DNA from: Coenobita brevimanus
Lineage: Eukaryota > Arthropoda > Malacostraca > Decapoda > Coenobitidae
Direction: 5' to 3'
NCBI GenBank assembly: GCA_032717465.1
Contig: CM064664.1
Span: forward strand, 3,198,469-3,262,468
Length of the DNA stretch: 64,000 nucleotides
A model generated the notes under the pieces. The model was not told the origin of the DNA. It made no database searches and worked only from the letters and a program-made list of their open reading frames with translations. This document shows positions 32,891-44,984 of the stretch, piece after piece. The position numbers were made by a program, and so were the translations under genes. Position 1 is the stretch's first letter, and each line of letters starts with the position of its first letter.

Positions 32891-34470
32891 TGTCCCCCCC
32901 CCCCCTTCGAGGACTCCAAGGCTTGGTAAATATATGAAATTTTTCGTTTGTAAAACTTTTAATATGAAGTGAAATGTGTAATGTACACGTACTTTGGTGT
33001 TGATATTTAGAGGAACTTGTATTGGGGAGCATGTGGCCTATTGTCTGTGTGAATGAAACACTAATAAAGTTCAGCAAAGGTGGCTGGTCAGGAGCTACTC
33101 CCGAGGGCTGATGAAGTGGGAGCTCCAGTTCTCCCTGAGTCTGCTATACATCCCAAAGGTTTACAAGTTTCAGTGTCGAGTATTTGTTTATTTACAGATA
33201 AGGACCTGAGGAAGGCCAGACGCACCATATAGACATCACTTTAGGTTTGCTAGAGGGGGTGAGTAGGATTACTCAGTTTCAATTACCCACTAAAAATTTA
33301 TTCACGTGAAACACTGTGTGCCCACAAAAAAATGCAGAATTTAAACTGAACCTCTGGAACTGCACTTAGATTTTCAAGTGAAGAGGCACAGCCTCCGACG
33401 CTAATTATCCTATTAGAATTATGCATTGTTTTTAGGATAAAGAAATGGAATTTTGGATGTATCTGATTATAGGCTAAATTAGGTATTAGACACCTTAAGA
33501 TTTAGGCTTGGGGAGGAAGCACAACCTTAATCCTTGACCACCACTGCCCCCGAAAAAAAAAAAAAAAAAGTGACATAGTTTTAAAGATTCAGGAATGAAA
33601 TCTCGCCTTAAATGTCGGGACTGTGTATGCCATCATCAGGCTTGTACAGTTCTGATAAACAAAAAAGGATTAGATGAATGGGTGGAATGAATTCTCTTGT
33701 GTGCATTAATACGGACTAAAATAAGTCATGGGGACCACCAGATGTACTGTAAATACTGACCTCCACTCCAGATTCTCGAACCCCCCACCCCCACCCCCAC
33801 CCCCAAAAAAAAAAGAAAAGAAAAAAGTTCGCCAAGATCAGTGGATGAATTAATGGGTGTGGTATATGGTGAAGGAATATGTGTGATTCCTGTTTCATCC
33901 AACCACGAATTCATCTACCTTTAAGGATTTCTAAAATGCCGTTATCAATTTTCCGTAACATGGCTAACTCCAGCAAAGATGGGTAGCACTGCTAGTTTGC
34001 ATGTAAAACGGAGAGGGAGGCTTAATGTTGTTTTCATTGTCAGAGGCTCATCTTTACGTAAGTAGTGAAGGTGCCCTTCTCTTGTAGTCCACAATCTTCC
34101 TTCCTGGAGAAAAGGAGCGAGTTGCAAGATATTGTATAAACGGACTGTGGTTCCTCAGTGCCAATGTGTGAATGTGCCCCTCTCCATGTTTTATTGATAA
34201 AATAATATCAATGACCAGGCGGGCGAGTCAGCGTTTAGTTAGCTTTAGAGTTACTTCCTTTCACTTCTGCTGGTTGTAGCAGGGAGCAATAGCGTCAGAC
34301 TTGTGGGAATAAATCCAACTGAAGCATCAACAGAGCTAACAAACGCCAGTACAATCCTTCCATATCCTTACCCCATTACCCCTTCTCTCCCCTTGCTTTG
34401 CTCAACGCTGGTGCCGGCAAGGCAGGGCATTCTCTCTCAGTTCAGTGCATGAGAAACATCTTGGGTCAGC
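32891..34470. other. No gene recognised; homopolymer runs
   Basis: Non-coding. It contains a C-run (32897-32906), an A-run at 33553-33569 and a C/A-rich stretch at 33780-33815. No element ends or protein motifs are recognised. Confidence 0.5.
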
Positions 34471-34479
34471 ATCCGTCCT

Positions 34480-35310
34480 CTATGAGCTGTGCACTAGCAT
34501 CTTCTCGTCTCTGTGTTGCTACTTTCCTGGTTGCATGATAAGCCTGCTTCTTGCGGCAGGTGCCGTTGTTCCATTTTCTGGGGGTGCGGGGGGGCGTTTG
34601 TCGTTCCTAGTTTCAGTCTGTTACTTTCTGGTTTGCAGCTCCACATTGTGCACAGTTTTTCAGTTGGTATGACTGCAGTGGTTTGCTTCCGCCATGCTAG
34701 GCTGTCGAGGATTGGACTGTATGACGTCTGAAATTATTTTTTTTGGTGTAGCTGCTGGCTCTTCATGGAGCACACATTTCATCAACAAGGATAGGCTTCC
34801 TCTGCTGCACGTTGCTCGACTAGACTCTGATCGCATGGAGCTACGAGATGTGTGTTCTGTTTGTGTTATTGTTCGTAGTTACTGGCTTTTTGGCTTATTT
34901 ATCTTGAGCCATAAGGTGCACACAGTAGTCTGTCTGCAACCATGATGAGTTATTTCCATCACGCTATACTTTTCCTCTTAGGCCAGATTTTAGGATTTTA
35001 CTCATTATAATGTCAGTATACTTTAGTTTTTAGTATGCTGTTTGAGCATGTGGTACACAAATTTTTCACTGAGTTCCAGCTCGGCAGAATTATTCAGTCA
35101 TGCTATGTTTACCCAGGCCATAATTGGTCTAGTATAATATGTAGCGTGTTCCTTGCACCATTGCACACAGTTTTCAACATGAACTGGGCATGATGAGCTA
35201 TTTCCGTCATGCGATGCTGTCCCTTGTTTTCCAGGTTCCACCCATTGTTTTCTTCTGACGGATAATTTAGCATTAGTTCCAAGGTCATTTGGTCCTTCTG
35301 CCCCATGTGG
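34480..35310 (+). repeat. Diverged subrepeats of about 250 bp
   Basis: A composite motif recurs: GTGCACA(C)AGT followed 25-40 bases later by a YATGATGAGYTATTTCCRTCAYGC-like block. Clear occurrences are at about 34916-34965 and 35161-35215, with a weaker one at about 34648-34700. Spacing is roughly 245-270 bp. This suggests an old tandem array or internal subrepeats of a larger element. Confidence 0.45.
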
Positions 35311-36400
35311 CACAGTGTTTAAACTGAACAAATACTGTGAATTGCTGTCACTACCTTAGCTTGGGACTCAGGCCATGGATTTACTTTTTAAGTCTTAGTT
35401 TGGTGATTGCCTGTTCCACATGGTGTATAGCTTGCAATTCGCATGTGCCTGGCAGGCAATCTCCTTCCCAGTTTGTTTGCCCTAGGTCATGTTTGCCTAG
35501 GTCTCTGGCCCTGGGTTCCTGCTATAAATTTTTCCATGGATAATCCAGTGTACTTCTGTTTTTTTCTCTCCACCACGTGGTTGGTGATCCTCACCCCTTG
35601 CTCCCCTAGGAATGGGGGTGGGCGGCCATCTGTGTACCTTCCCTATGAGGAATTTTCCTGCTTAATCCTCTTCCCCCCTCTACCTGCCCTTCTCCCACTC
35701 CTATTTGTCCCTGGGGCTTTGTTTTGTCTTTTGGGGCAGGCTGCTAGGGAGGTCCCCTTGTGCAGAACTTTCTCTAGTCCCACGTGGAGAGCAACAGGAG
35801 AAAGGAGAGGAGGTAGCAGCCCTATGTTTCTAAATTCTATGCATCTGTGTATCCCTCCCTCCCATGCTGACATTCCCCATCCAAGGTCGGTCTGCTCCTT
35901 AAGAGGATGCTCTGGGAGGCTATAGTAGGGATGTCCATATGCTTTGTCTCACACCTGATGGACAGAGGGCTATGGCTTCATTTTTCAGCATTGTGTCACC
36001 TGCTGTCCGTGGTGTGACGCCCAGTCTACTGCTCCCAACCTGGACAGCCTCCTGGAATACCCTTACCTGGTAGCCAATGGAAGAGGGCTCAAAAGTCAGC
36101 AGCTCACCATAGGGGAAGCAGTTTGACATGAGAGGATACTGAGATGCAAATGAATACTAGTGTAAGATGTCCTTCTACACCTCTGCCTGGTCTAATGTGT
36201 CACAATTAGAGGGCAAGACAGTAGTCCAAGCTGGGGGCATAACAGCATTACCCTAGCAACGCCCGTGCATTTGGGGTATCGACCACGAAATTCATCACCT
36301 GCTCTCCCCACCCATCCAGAGCATCGAGATAGGCGAACAAAGGCCACAACACTCCCCATCCTCCCACTACACTGTCTCCTGAACCATAGCAGAAACCTTA
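35311..36400. other. No gene recognised
   Basis: It contains a 160-codon ORF (35443-35925) with no motif and low-complexity composition, judged a chance ORF. It may be non-coding flank of the DIRS-like relic that starts near 36650. Confidence 0.4.
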
Positions 36401-36642
36401 CTCACCACCACCAACAATCCCTGGAGCAGAAGGTGACAAGGGAGATCGATTGCTACTAGTATTCAGCCTCTTTCACCTCACTGACCCATCTAACTTTACT
36501 CACATGTCTCCATTCCTCCCTACTCACCACCACCAACAATCCCTGGAGCAGAAGGTGACAAGGGAGATCGATTGCTGCTAGTATTCAGCCTCTCTCACCT
36601 CACTGACCCATCTAACTTTACTCACATGTCTCCATTCCTCCC
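36401..36642. repeat. Two-copy tandem duplication, 122-bp unit
   Basis: Unit 1 (36401-36522) and unit 2 (36523-36642) are almost identical: CTCACCACCACCAACAATCC, then GGAGCAGAAGGTGACAAGGG, through to CATGTCTCCATTCCTCCC. Only a few substitutions separate them, so the duplication is recent relative to its surroundings. Confidence 0.9.
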
Positions 36643-36649
36643 TTACTAG

Positions 36650-39160
36650 ACACTAGTAGTATTCCCTAAGGCCCTCTTCGTCGCTGTCCTCCTGCTCCTC
36701 ATCCCCGGATTCTCGTCAGTCACTTGACTGGGAGTCCAAACCGAGTTATCTGGTCCAACAGAGGAGCAGTCCCCAACCCTCTTTAAGCAACTACACACCC
36801 TTACATTTACAGAGGGAAGGGAATGAGAAGGACGAGATAGCCACATCCAGGGAGGACCACTTGCTTCTTAACTGTCCTGAAGAGTTGCTAGCTGTTTGTG
36901 CAGGTCTCATCCAACAAAACCTTCACAGAGCATTTGGACAAACTGTTATGAGAATGCCAGGACAGAGAACAATGATGGGTCTTAACGGTGAGGGAAACCA
37001 TGGAAGTCCAGTTCCCCCCTGTCTGGCTCACGATGGTGCAAGTGAGAGCAGGGCATTTCACGACCAATGCCACAGCCATCACAGATGCCTAAAGTGGTGT
37101 GGTAACTGCTGCACCTTCAACTGAAGAAGACGGCATCGTGTAAGTAAGCACTTCAGAGGACAACACCCTCAGCAATGATGGTGACACCCTCCTTCTCCTG
37201 GGCCATGTGGGAACTTGACAACCACGACATTTGGAAAGAGACAGTGTTCGCAGAGTAATCTGCCCGCTCATTGTTGCCGGCCTGTTTCCTGCCATGTCTG
37301 GAGGAATAGACTGGCTCTAACAAAGTTCCCCAGAAGGTCATGCCTATCCACTGCCCTGTGTCAGTGAAGAGCAGCGAAATTGTCATCATTGCTCATCTAT
37401 CAGGATCTTAGCTTCCGTCACCATGCTAACTCCTTAGGTTCTGTGCTGGTACTGGCATCTCAGTTTCAACAATAGTTTAAGTTACTTGCTATTAATCTCC
37501 GTTGCAGACACTGACAAACTGCATTAATGTTATAAAAATGGAGTTCATCACATAGGAGTGAGTGGCCAGGGAAGCAGTCATCTGGGAGATTCCCTTTTCC
37601 CCTAACCAGGTCAGTAGAGGAGGCACATGCTTGTCTCCCACGTGCCATACACCTCCTGCCCTCTGCTCTAACATCTCTGAAGCCACAGAGGTCGCTTTCT
37701 CCTCATCACAACAAGCTCTCCAAGTGTACCAGACTGGATGACAAGGCACCAGCTCGTCACTGAACACATCCAGCATGACAAAACGGCACCAAGGCCCCTT
37801 CTCCTCAAAAGTTATCACTAGCAAAGGAGTGTCACACAACCAGCATTGATCCACAGAGCTTAGTTACCAGTCAACATGCTGGCCTATCAGTCTTTGTCTA
37901 GCCCATTGTGTTTTCATAAGACTAACAAAGGCATTGGTGCATCATCTGGTGTCTGAGGGGATCAACATATTAATGTATCTCAACGACTGGCTTCTTACAG
38001 CAGCCACCAAGAAGGAGTGTCCCGAATATACAAGCTAACGAAGCAACTCAGCTGGGGGGCTCGGTTTCAAAGTCAATATGGAAAAACTTTCTTGACCCCT
38101 GTGAAGTAAGTAATCTGGTTAGGTCTGGCGTAGGACACCAGGCAAATATGAGTGCGTCTTTCCCCAAACAGTGCATGTTGCTTTCGTGAAAATTTGTTTA
38201 GGACAGTTTGCGTCATCCTCAAGTCATGAAAACATGGGGAGTCACTGTTGTGAACTTAGCATGTTGTGCCACAGCCACCTACCACGAGAGGTAAAGGTGA
38301 TCCCAGGAGAAAGGATTTGCATACGAGACATGCTCCATCCAGTCCCTGCCAGCCTCAGGAGTCTGCTTTGATGATGGATAGTGCCAGACTCCTACGATTG
38401 TAACCAAGGCCTAAGACTTGGACAGGGGCATGCTGTCATGAGTGGGGCACCAACAACTGGGGGCTTGGATAAAGGCAGAACGTGTCAAGCACATAATTAT
38501 CAGGGAACTAGGGGTAATGCAAAGGGACAACCAACTGGTGGTGCATTGCATCAAATAGTATTGCATGTCAAGGTCTGAGCCCTTCCAGGCACAGATGGAA
38601 TAAATCTAGTGGATCACTTATCATCACCATTGGTACCTGTTGGCTCAGGATTTTCTGGGGCGAAGAACCAGAGGGCCAATGCAAACTCCAGGTTTAAGTT
38701 AGCCTCAGTTTAATGGACTGTCTGGAGGGTTATATTCAACCCATTGGTTCTCAGGTGGGGCCATATGCAGGTGAACCTCTTTGTCACCAAAGACACAATA
38801 TGGTTACTGTTCTACCTATCCAAGATGCACTGCATGCCGATAGGTGGCACAAATACAACAAAGGAGGGCTGGATGAAGTCAACACTCATAAACCTGTTTC
38901 CCTCACCTGCATCCCAGGTTCTCCTAAAAGTAGTTAGCGATTTCAGCCTTGATTGTGAGTAATCTGCTCTTAGTACCTGAGTGCTGCAAAGGGTAAGTTC
39001 CAACCCATTGCCTCTGGGGACGGCATGCTTCATCAACCCCTTAGCAGAGAAGCTCCAAGCAACATTGAATTTTTATGCATGGTATTTCTCCAGCGGGTTC
39101 TAACATCCGCCGAATTTTGTAGGGGTTAGGCTACAAACATTATGGGCCTCCTCCACCAAT
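36650..39160 (+). pseudogene. DIRS-like retrotransposon relic (RT/RNase H)
   Basis: A possible gag-like stretch (SSSPDSRQSLDWESKPSYL, then LLLNCPEELLAVCAGLIQQN) lies at about 36680-36930. The RT region at 37880-38160 reads RLTKALVHHLVSEGINILMY, LNDWLLTAATKKEC and, across frame breaks, GFKVNMEK and WLGLAWDTRQI. The arrangement, with YLDDWLL and WLGLxWDT, is characteristic of DIRS-type RT; here the catalytic YLDD is YLND. A later block (WGHMQVNLFVTKDT, ASQVLLKVV; 38755-38935) resembles the end of the RNase H region. No tyrosine recombinase or terminal repeats were recognised. It is heavily degraded. Confidence 0.6.
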
Positions 39161-39234
39161 CCCTCTGGACTGCCTTCCTCTGTTTCTGAGCAGAATAGAG
39201 AGGCCCGTTAATACCAGAGTCCCAGGTCCTGTCA

Positions 39235-39486
39235 TTATCTCCACCATGGAGGTTATGTTTTACCCTGCATTCGTTTGTTGGTCTGTCTGTCTAATTTTTT
39301 TGGAACTGTGGCCCATGGGCCAAGGAATAAATGATTCAATATTTGGTTGGATCCAGATCCAGAGTATCCCGTACAATTTTCTCCAAAAAGATCTCAATGA
39401 ATTTCAATGATAATTTATGGAAAGGTTGGCCATGGTCAAACAGAGAACTTATTAAATTTGAGGACCGATCCAGATCCGAATCCTCT
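39235..39486 (+). repeat. Dispersed non-coding repeat (CACCATGGAGGTTATGTTTT type)
   Basis: The segment starts CACCATGGAGGTTATGTTTTACC and continues with GGGCCAAGGAATAAATGATTC and a GGATCCAGATCC-type stretch. I recognise this general pattern from interspersed repeats in many genomes, but cannot name the family. MITE C is inserted at its right end. Confidence 0.45.
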
Positions 39487-39582
39487 TTAACCCGTGGATT
39501 GTGCAATTACCTTTTTTTTTTTTTTTTTATCCCACCCCCTAGTGCGCAAAAAATCAAGGAAAAGTTTTTTCTTGTACTCCTT

Positions 39583-39840
39583 GTTTATTATAAACTTGAA
39601 GATAAACATCCAAGGCATCATCCGGTGAAAAAAATACTCTCTCTCTCCCTCTCCTTTTTTGCGTAGGGCCATGCATAAGTTTCTGTAGGTGAGTAATGAA
39701 AAAATGGAAAAAATAATTTTTTTTGTTTTTGTTTATTATAAACTTGAAGATAAACATCCATGGCATAATCTGGTGAAAAGAAAAAAAATCTATCTCCGTC
39801 TTTGCGTAGCACCATCTGTAAGTTTGCGTGGGGGTCGAGT
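39583..39840 (+). repeat. Diverged 148-bp duplication inside MITE C
   Basis: GTTTATTATAAACTTGAAGA and the following AACATCCAWGGCATMATCYGGTGAAAA occur at 39583 and again at 39731. Each is followed by a TTTGCGTAGSRCCATSYRTAAGTTT block. The two units differ by several substitutions and indels. Confidence 0.8.
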
Positions 39841-39857
39841 TGTTAATGGTGATGTTA

Positions 39858-40058
39858 AGTCCACACAGTCTGAGCTGTGGCTTGCAATGTGATGCTACCC
39901 AGCCTGAGCTGTGGCTTGCAATGTGATGCTACCCAGCCTGAGCTGTGCCTTGCAATGTGATGCTACCCAGCCTGAGCTGTGGCTTGCAATGTGATGCTAC
40001 CCAGCCTGAGCTGTGGCTTGCAATGTGATGCTACCCAGCCTGAGCCGTGGCTCACAAT
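39858..40058 (+). repeat. 34-bp minisatellite, about 5.5 units
   Basis: The unit TGATGCTACCCAGCCTGAGC + TGTGGCTTGCAATG is repeated with few changes. The first and last units are partial or variant. It lies wholly inside MITE C. Confidence 0.92.
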
Positions 40059-40069
40059 CCACGGGTTAA

Positions 40070-40448
40070 TGGCAATGACATTGGCGAAGGTATGAGCTCT
40101 GTGAGTGTTTCCTACTGTAGTTTCTTTCGAGTTTGGTAAAGAGGAAAGGCAGGGTGGGGACTGTCTTAGATTTGTGCACTGTTCCCAGCATGTAGCTTAC
40201 TATCTTTGCACAGAATGGATTGGCTGTGTTCTTATTGCCATCTCCAAGGTTGCTCTCAAAAAAAAGAGAAAGAAGACTTCAGGCTTGTTCCTCTCACAGT
40301 CCCAGCCAGTAGGATATGTGCTGTCCACCATCCTCTATGCCCAGTAGCAGTGCCTAAGCACTACCTGGAAATTTGAATAGGCGCGATTCGAGAGATGTTG
40401 TTCTGTGCAGATTTGGATGCCTCCCTATTCAGTGAGGTCAGTCTATGC
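40070..40448. other. Spacer between MITE C and MITE B
   Basis: No gene or repeat recognised. The 80-codon ORF at 40105-40347 has no motif. Confidence 0.45.
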
Positions 40449-41227
40449 TTAACTCGTCTCATCCCGATCACTTTTCCACCACTAACTCCCCCCAATCCCG
40501 ACCATTTTTGGAAAAAAATTTTTAGGCCTAAACCTCCGCTTTTGGTGAGAAACATCGAAAAATCATAGAGAAATCGCTCACCTGAGGTTTAAAATACTCG
40601 AAACAGGTAGCAGTACCTCTTCGCCTTACTGCATTTTCTATCAGGCTGGCTCCAAAGAAAACGAGGTCTATGGGAGTGTAACCATTCCACACCACTCATA
40701 AACGGTATTTATTTATTTATTTGGTACGAATTTATATGGAGTATAAGAGAATATTGGTTTTCACACAGTAATATAGGCAATATAAGCATTGTTTCACTCA
40801 TGAAACACATCAACATACCTGACCTTTTTTGGCGACATTATCTGATCATCATTTCTGACTGTTTCTTCCTCTAAATGCTATGTAAAGTTTGTCCTCCACA
40901 TTGTCATCGATTGGGGAATGACTCTGGCCCTGAATTTCGTACCATGGCATGACATGGCTTTATTGGCCAGGTCACTGGTAAGAGGTGAATTACTGAGACA
41001 ATGGCGTGCAGGGGGGTAGGGGAGGTCATGCTGGGTAAGGCATTGTCCCTGCCTGGCATCTTGTAGAGGAAGGTGTCCCGTGTATAAGTACCAAAAATCA
41101 ATCGCGAAAATTGAAAATTGTGCAAATTACGGACCTTGCAATTGATTCAAGTTTATGAACGTCAACGGGATTGGCAGTGACAAAACGTGTGGACGTTAAT
41201 TCACGTCGACGGGATGCCGCGGGTTAA
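40449..41227 (-). mobile_element. TTAA-flanked MITE, copy B (same family as copy A)
   Basis: TTAA at 40449-40452 and 41224-41227 bound the element. Read on the minus strand it starts CCCGCGGCATCCCGTCGACG and ends with the complement of CTCGTCTCATCCCGATC. Internal landmarks are shared with copy A in reverse order: the CCATGGCATGACATGGC block, TTTGCACAATTTTCAATTTT and CTTTTCCACCACTRACTCCC. Confidence 0.85.
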
Positions 41228-43615
41228 CAGAGAGAGTGCCAGGAGCGTCTATTATCACCCATGAAATAATAGCGGAAGCAGAATTGCTAAGTGAACCGTG
41301 AGTACATGGCCTTCTGGGAGTAGTGGCATCTATGGCATTTCTCCTCACACACACTAACTCTCGACTTGTGCAGGCGGGTGGCCAGTGAAGTTCAGTGATG
41401 TCCTTCATCATGACATACATAAATAATGCCCTGGGGAATCCCCCATGCATAGCATTAAGCGTCTTCCCAGGCAACAGCTGAGAAACATAACAACGCATTC
41501 ATTGCCCCCACAGAAATGACTCACGCTTTCTCTTGCTGTCAAGCTACTCCATACCAGTTAGGAGCCACCTGCACAATGTGCTCCAACCCCAGCACTGGGT
41601 GAGGAGGGCAGCAGGCGTCCAGTCATCACCAGAGGTAGTGTGGTGCACCTCCCTTATGCTCTTTATCACAAGATTATTTCATTGGTTCGTTTGTGCTCTT
41701 GGCAGACGAAGAAAAAAGAATTAAATCAGTGCAAGTGAATGTGAAAAGGTGAAAATTAATATGTACCAACTGGATGTCTCTCTTGTGCTATGCAATCTAC
41801 AGTATCAATGTAATCACTCGGCCCTTGGACCCCTTACCAGGAACATGCCTTGTATCAAACCAGGCACTGAAAAACTTACCTAATACATACGTTGTCCACA
41901 TAAAAAAATAAAAATAAAGTAAACGGTAGAGTGCGGATTCTCAGAGAACATGTCAGAAGATATGTCCAGTGCTATACCTAGCCTGCGAGTTACAGTCCAT
42001 GATCCTTAGTGTATATGTTTCTGTCAAGCATTAAACTTTACAAAAAAGAAACTATGTTGTTTTTTTACCTCTTTTCATCCTTTTGGTATGCAGCTAACTA
42101 AACCTTGTCATAACACCAGCTTTGAAGATAAATGTGAAAAAGCTCTTTATATCAGGGGCGAGGGGGGGGTCGCATTTATCATGATTACACACCCCATCAT
42201 CACATCCTCCTCAAAGGTGATCTGGTGCTATTGGAATGACCTGTCTTGTTAACATCTGTGTTTATGAAGTGAAGGGCAGAGATGGGGTAAGAAGGTAAGA
42301 GTATGGAGGGGACTGTACACACGTTTTCCGGTTTTGTTGATGTTTTGGCGAACATCCACCTTGGTATAAATAAGATTTTCGTCTTCTGCGTCAAAGACAG
42401 TATTTATATATGTGACAGCAATTCGAAAAAAATCAATTATAAACTTATTATAGAAGTGCATTAAATGGATATGAACCTTTACTTAAGATACAACAGCCGT
42501 ACCCCGATATACATTTGCGGGCCTTTTGAACTGTTTCATATTGCATGTCCAATGAGATATATATTTTTTACTAACTATATGGCAGGTGGCAGTGGTCACC
42601 ATCCATTTCTTCCATGCAATGCATCCTTCTGGTGACTCTACCCTGAGTGACAAGCCAAATGGTTTCTTCTAATCTAGGGCAACATGTACCATGATGGGTG
42701 GTAACCATTTAACCAAATCGACTCTTTGTGGTCTATTGGGTTCAGGTGTTTTAACTTGACAAAAACCATAAGGGTTTCAGTCTGAGGGTTGTTTCGGGAT
42801 CATTGCTAAAATGATACCACTCGGGCTTATCGGGGCTTGTTACCCTTGTCTTAATGTCGGTACTTAGTACTAAGTATCCTCACTCCAGACCCCTTCATAC
42901 TGATGAGGAAAGGAATATTGCATGACAGATACATGAACTTTCCACATTGCTAAAAGGCTGATTGTCCTTACAGATATTGGCTCTAAGGATGATGAAGCTT
43001 GGTCTGCTGCTGATTATTTTTGACGCTGCGTGTGATGCAAGGAACTCTTTGCTCACACCTCTTGGAGGTACGGTTGCTTAAAATATGCGCACACATTAAG
43101 TGCACACATGTACATCTGTCCATGTATGGTAATTGTTCCATGATTATCAAATAATTTTCACCCACATATGAGTCGGTCTCACACTATACCTTCTTGGGCT
43201 CATCAAACACGTACCTAATTTCTCTTGTGAACCTGTTCACTGGATACTTTCCCCCTACTTGCCAGATTCTTCAGGAGCTTTTTTCCTTCATGGCCCAATT
43301 ATCTGCCCAGTTACTCAGACCTATATTTTGCCACTAACCCATTTTCTACTTGGTACATATACCTTCCCCTAAACTTATGTTTCCCTTATACTAGATGATC
43401 CCTCTCTGGACTGTTCTCGTCATGGACTGTTTACTACATGGACCAATTCCTTATCTGTGGAGACATTTGATTCCACATTCATATTTTCCTGAATAGACTT
43501 TTCTTCCTTCATGGGTGAAATTCCTCAAGTAATTAAGTTTGCATAAGAGATCTATAATCCCATAGATCAATTTCCTCTCTATGTAATAATAGCAATGATA
43601 CCAGTAACATTATTT
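41228..43615. other. No gene recognised
   Basis: About 2.4 kb without a convincing ORF, transposon end or repeat. The 100-codon minus-strand ORF near 41200-41500 has no recognisable motif and its C-terminus overlaps MITE B. Confidence 0.5.
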
Positions 43616-43640
43616 CTAGTATTAATTCTAATAATAACTT

Positions 43641-43674
43641 ATAATAATAATAATAATAATTATTATTATTATTA

Positions 43675-43705
<31 letters not shown>

Positions 43706-43706
43706 A
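43641..43706. repeat. (TAA)n/(TTA)n microsatellite with mirror inversion
   Basis: TAA units switch to TTA units near 43660, giving a potentially self-complementary tract of about 65 bp. Confidence 0.9.
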
Positions 43707-44251
43707 CTGATTAATAAAAATAACCAGAACACGGCAAAATTGTCCAATGAATATTTTGATAAAGAGAAACTTCCCTCAGCCATTACTTACTAGAAGCCGA
43801 GCTATAAAGATTCCTTGAGGTCAAGGTCACTGATATTGTGCTTTGGCATCATTGTCTGTTAGTCGACCAAGTTTGGTGGTGGTAGCTTTAATCCTTCATG
43901 GAAAATTAGGTGACATGCGGAATATTGGGAAATGCTCATTTCTTTTACTTTTTTCTTTTATTTTTTTTTTACTCCAGCCCATCTCAGAGACTAAGCAATC
44001 GATTAGCACCATATTCCTTTCTGCACTGCGTCTGCCTTCAGTCTATGTTGCAGTAAAATTTTAGCTTTCTAGCTTACATAATTCTTGAAATAGGATAGCT
44101 GAATCACTTTTTTATGTTCGGGGTATCATCCGGAAAGCTGATTGATGGATTGCCAACATTTTTGGCCAAAAGAAGTGGACAGCTCACTGACTAAGTTGAC
44201 CAAGTTACAAGACTCTAGACCAAATAGCCTTTGAAATATCACTTTTCTACT

Positions 44252-44268
44252 ATAATAATAACAACAAC

Positions 44269-44304
<36 letters not shown>
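44252..44304. repeat. (AAT)n microsatellite
   Basis: About 15 AAT units with a few AAC variants at the left edge. Confidence 0.9.
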
Positions 44305-44523
44305 CAATAGAAAAATAAAACATCCCATTGGGATGTGAAAAGTCTGAGTAAAAATCATTTGCCACCGGGATCTATCTTTAGTCTTTTAAAGACTTACGTT
44401 CACATTATGGGCCTAATGACCCCCAAACCTATTACTTTACAGGCCATTTCCAGCAACGAATCATTTATCCTTGATCCTCTTCCCGACTGGACCAAATTTA
44501 TTCTTCCCAACTGGACCAAATTT

Positions 44524-44526
<3 letters not shown>

Positions 44527-44583
<57 letters not shown>
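44527..44583. repeat. (TA)n microsatellite at the outer end of Penelope arm A
   Basis: An almost pure AT/TA run directly abuts the inverted repeat arm that begins at about 44582. A second (TA)n run lies just beyond the opposite arm (48656-48710). Confidence 0.9.
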
Positions 44584-44585
<2 letters not shown>

Positions 44586-44736
44586 AAAATCATTAAAGAC
44601 CAAGGCATAGCCATTGTTCACTATTTTTCTGTTGATCTTTTCGAGTTTTCTTACACATTGTTTTACACTATGATTCAGGTTGTAGATAATATGTCCAAAA
44701 TCCATGTCGTAACTATATTTTATTATTTATTTTCAT

Positions 44737-44778
44737 TTTCCTAGGACGTTTCGTGTATCCTTACACATCATCAGCGAC
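44737..44778 (-). ncRNA. Hammerhead-ribozyme-like motif, arm A
   Basis: On the minus strand the core reads CTGATGA (44774-44768), a short hairpin (TGTGTAAGGATACAC), GAAAC (44752-44748) and GTC (44747-44745). Penelope-like elements are known to carry such motifs, often with a minimal stem III formed by a palindromic ACGT. Stem I pairing is not obvious to me. Confidence 0.6.
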
Positions 44779-44984
44779 TGTAACATAGATACAATACACT
44801 ATAAAACATGACATATACAACATAAACCTATACAATATATATACTGAAATGTACAACAACGACTAATAAAAGTGTAGAGTCACAAGAGTATGGATAAAAG
44901 AGACAAACCCTTTAGGTGAAGTCAAGTATGAGCTACAGTTAAAAGTGTATGGATAAAAGAGACAAACCTTATAGGTGTAGTCAG

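Larger units (their letters stand above)
39487..40069 (+). mobile_element. TTAA-flanked MITE C with 13-bp perfect TIRs
   Basis: TTAA at 39487-39490 and 40066-40069 flank CCCGTGGATTGTG (39491-39503) and its exact reverse complement CACAATCCACGGG (40053-40065). At 583 bp without a transposase, it is a piggyBac-type non-autonomous element. It holds a 148-bp diverged duplication and a 34-bp minisatellite. Confidence 0.9.

Noticed and set aside
35443..35925. 160-codon plus-strand ORF as a possible gene
   Set aside because: No motif, biased Pro/Leu/Cys/Ser composition, and no homologous context. Most likely a chance ORF.
39487..39815. Lys/Phe-rich short ORFs near 39.5-39.8 kb
   Set aside because: They are translations of A/T runs and of the 148-bp duplication in MITE C.
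39858..40058. Regular 34-bp repeats resembling a CRISPR array
   Set aside because: The units are directly adjacent without spacers and lie inside a TTAA MITE in eukaryotic DNA. It is a minisatellite.
41196..41498. 100-codon minus-strand ORF beside MITE B
   Set aside because: Its C-terminus is MITE terminal sequence and the remainder has no recognisable domain.
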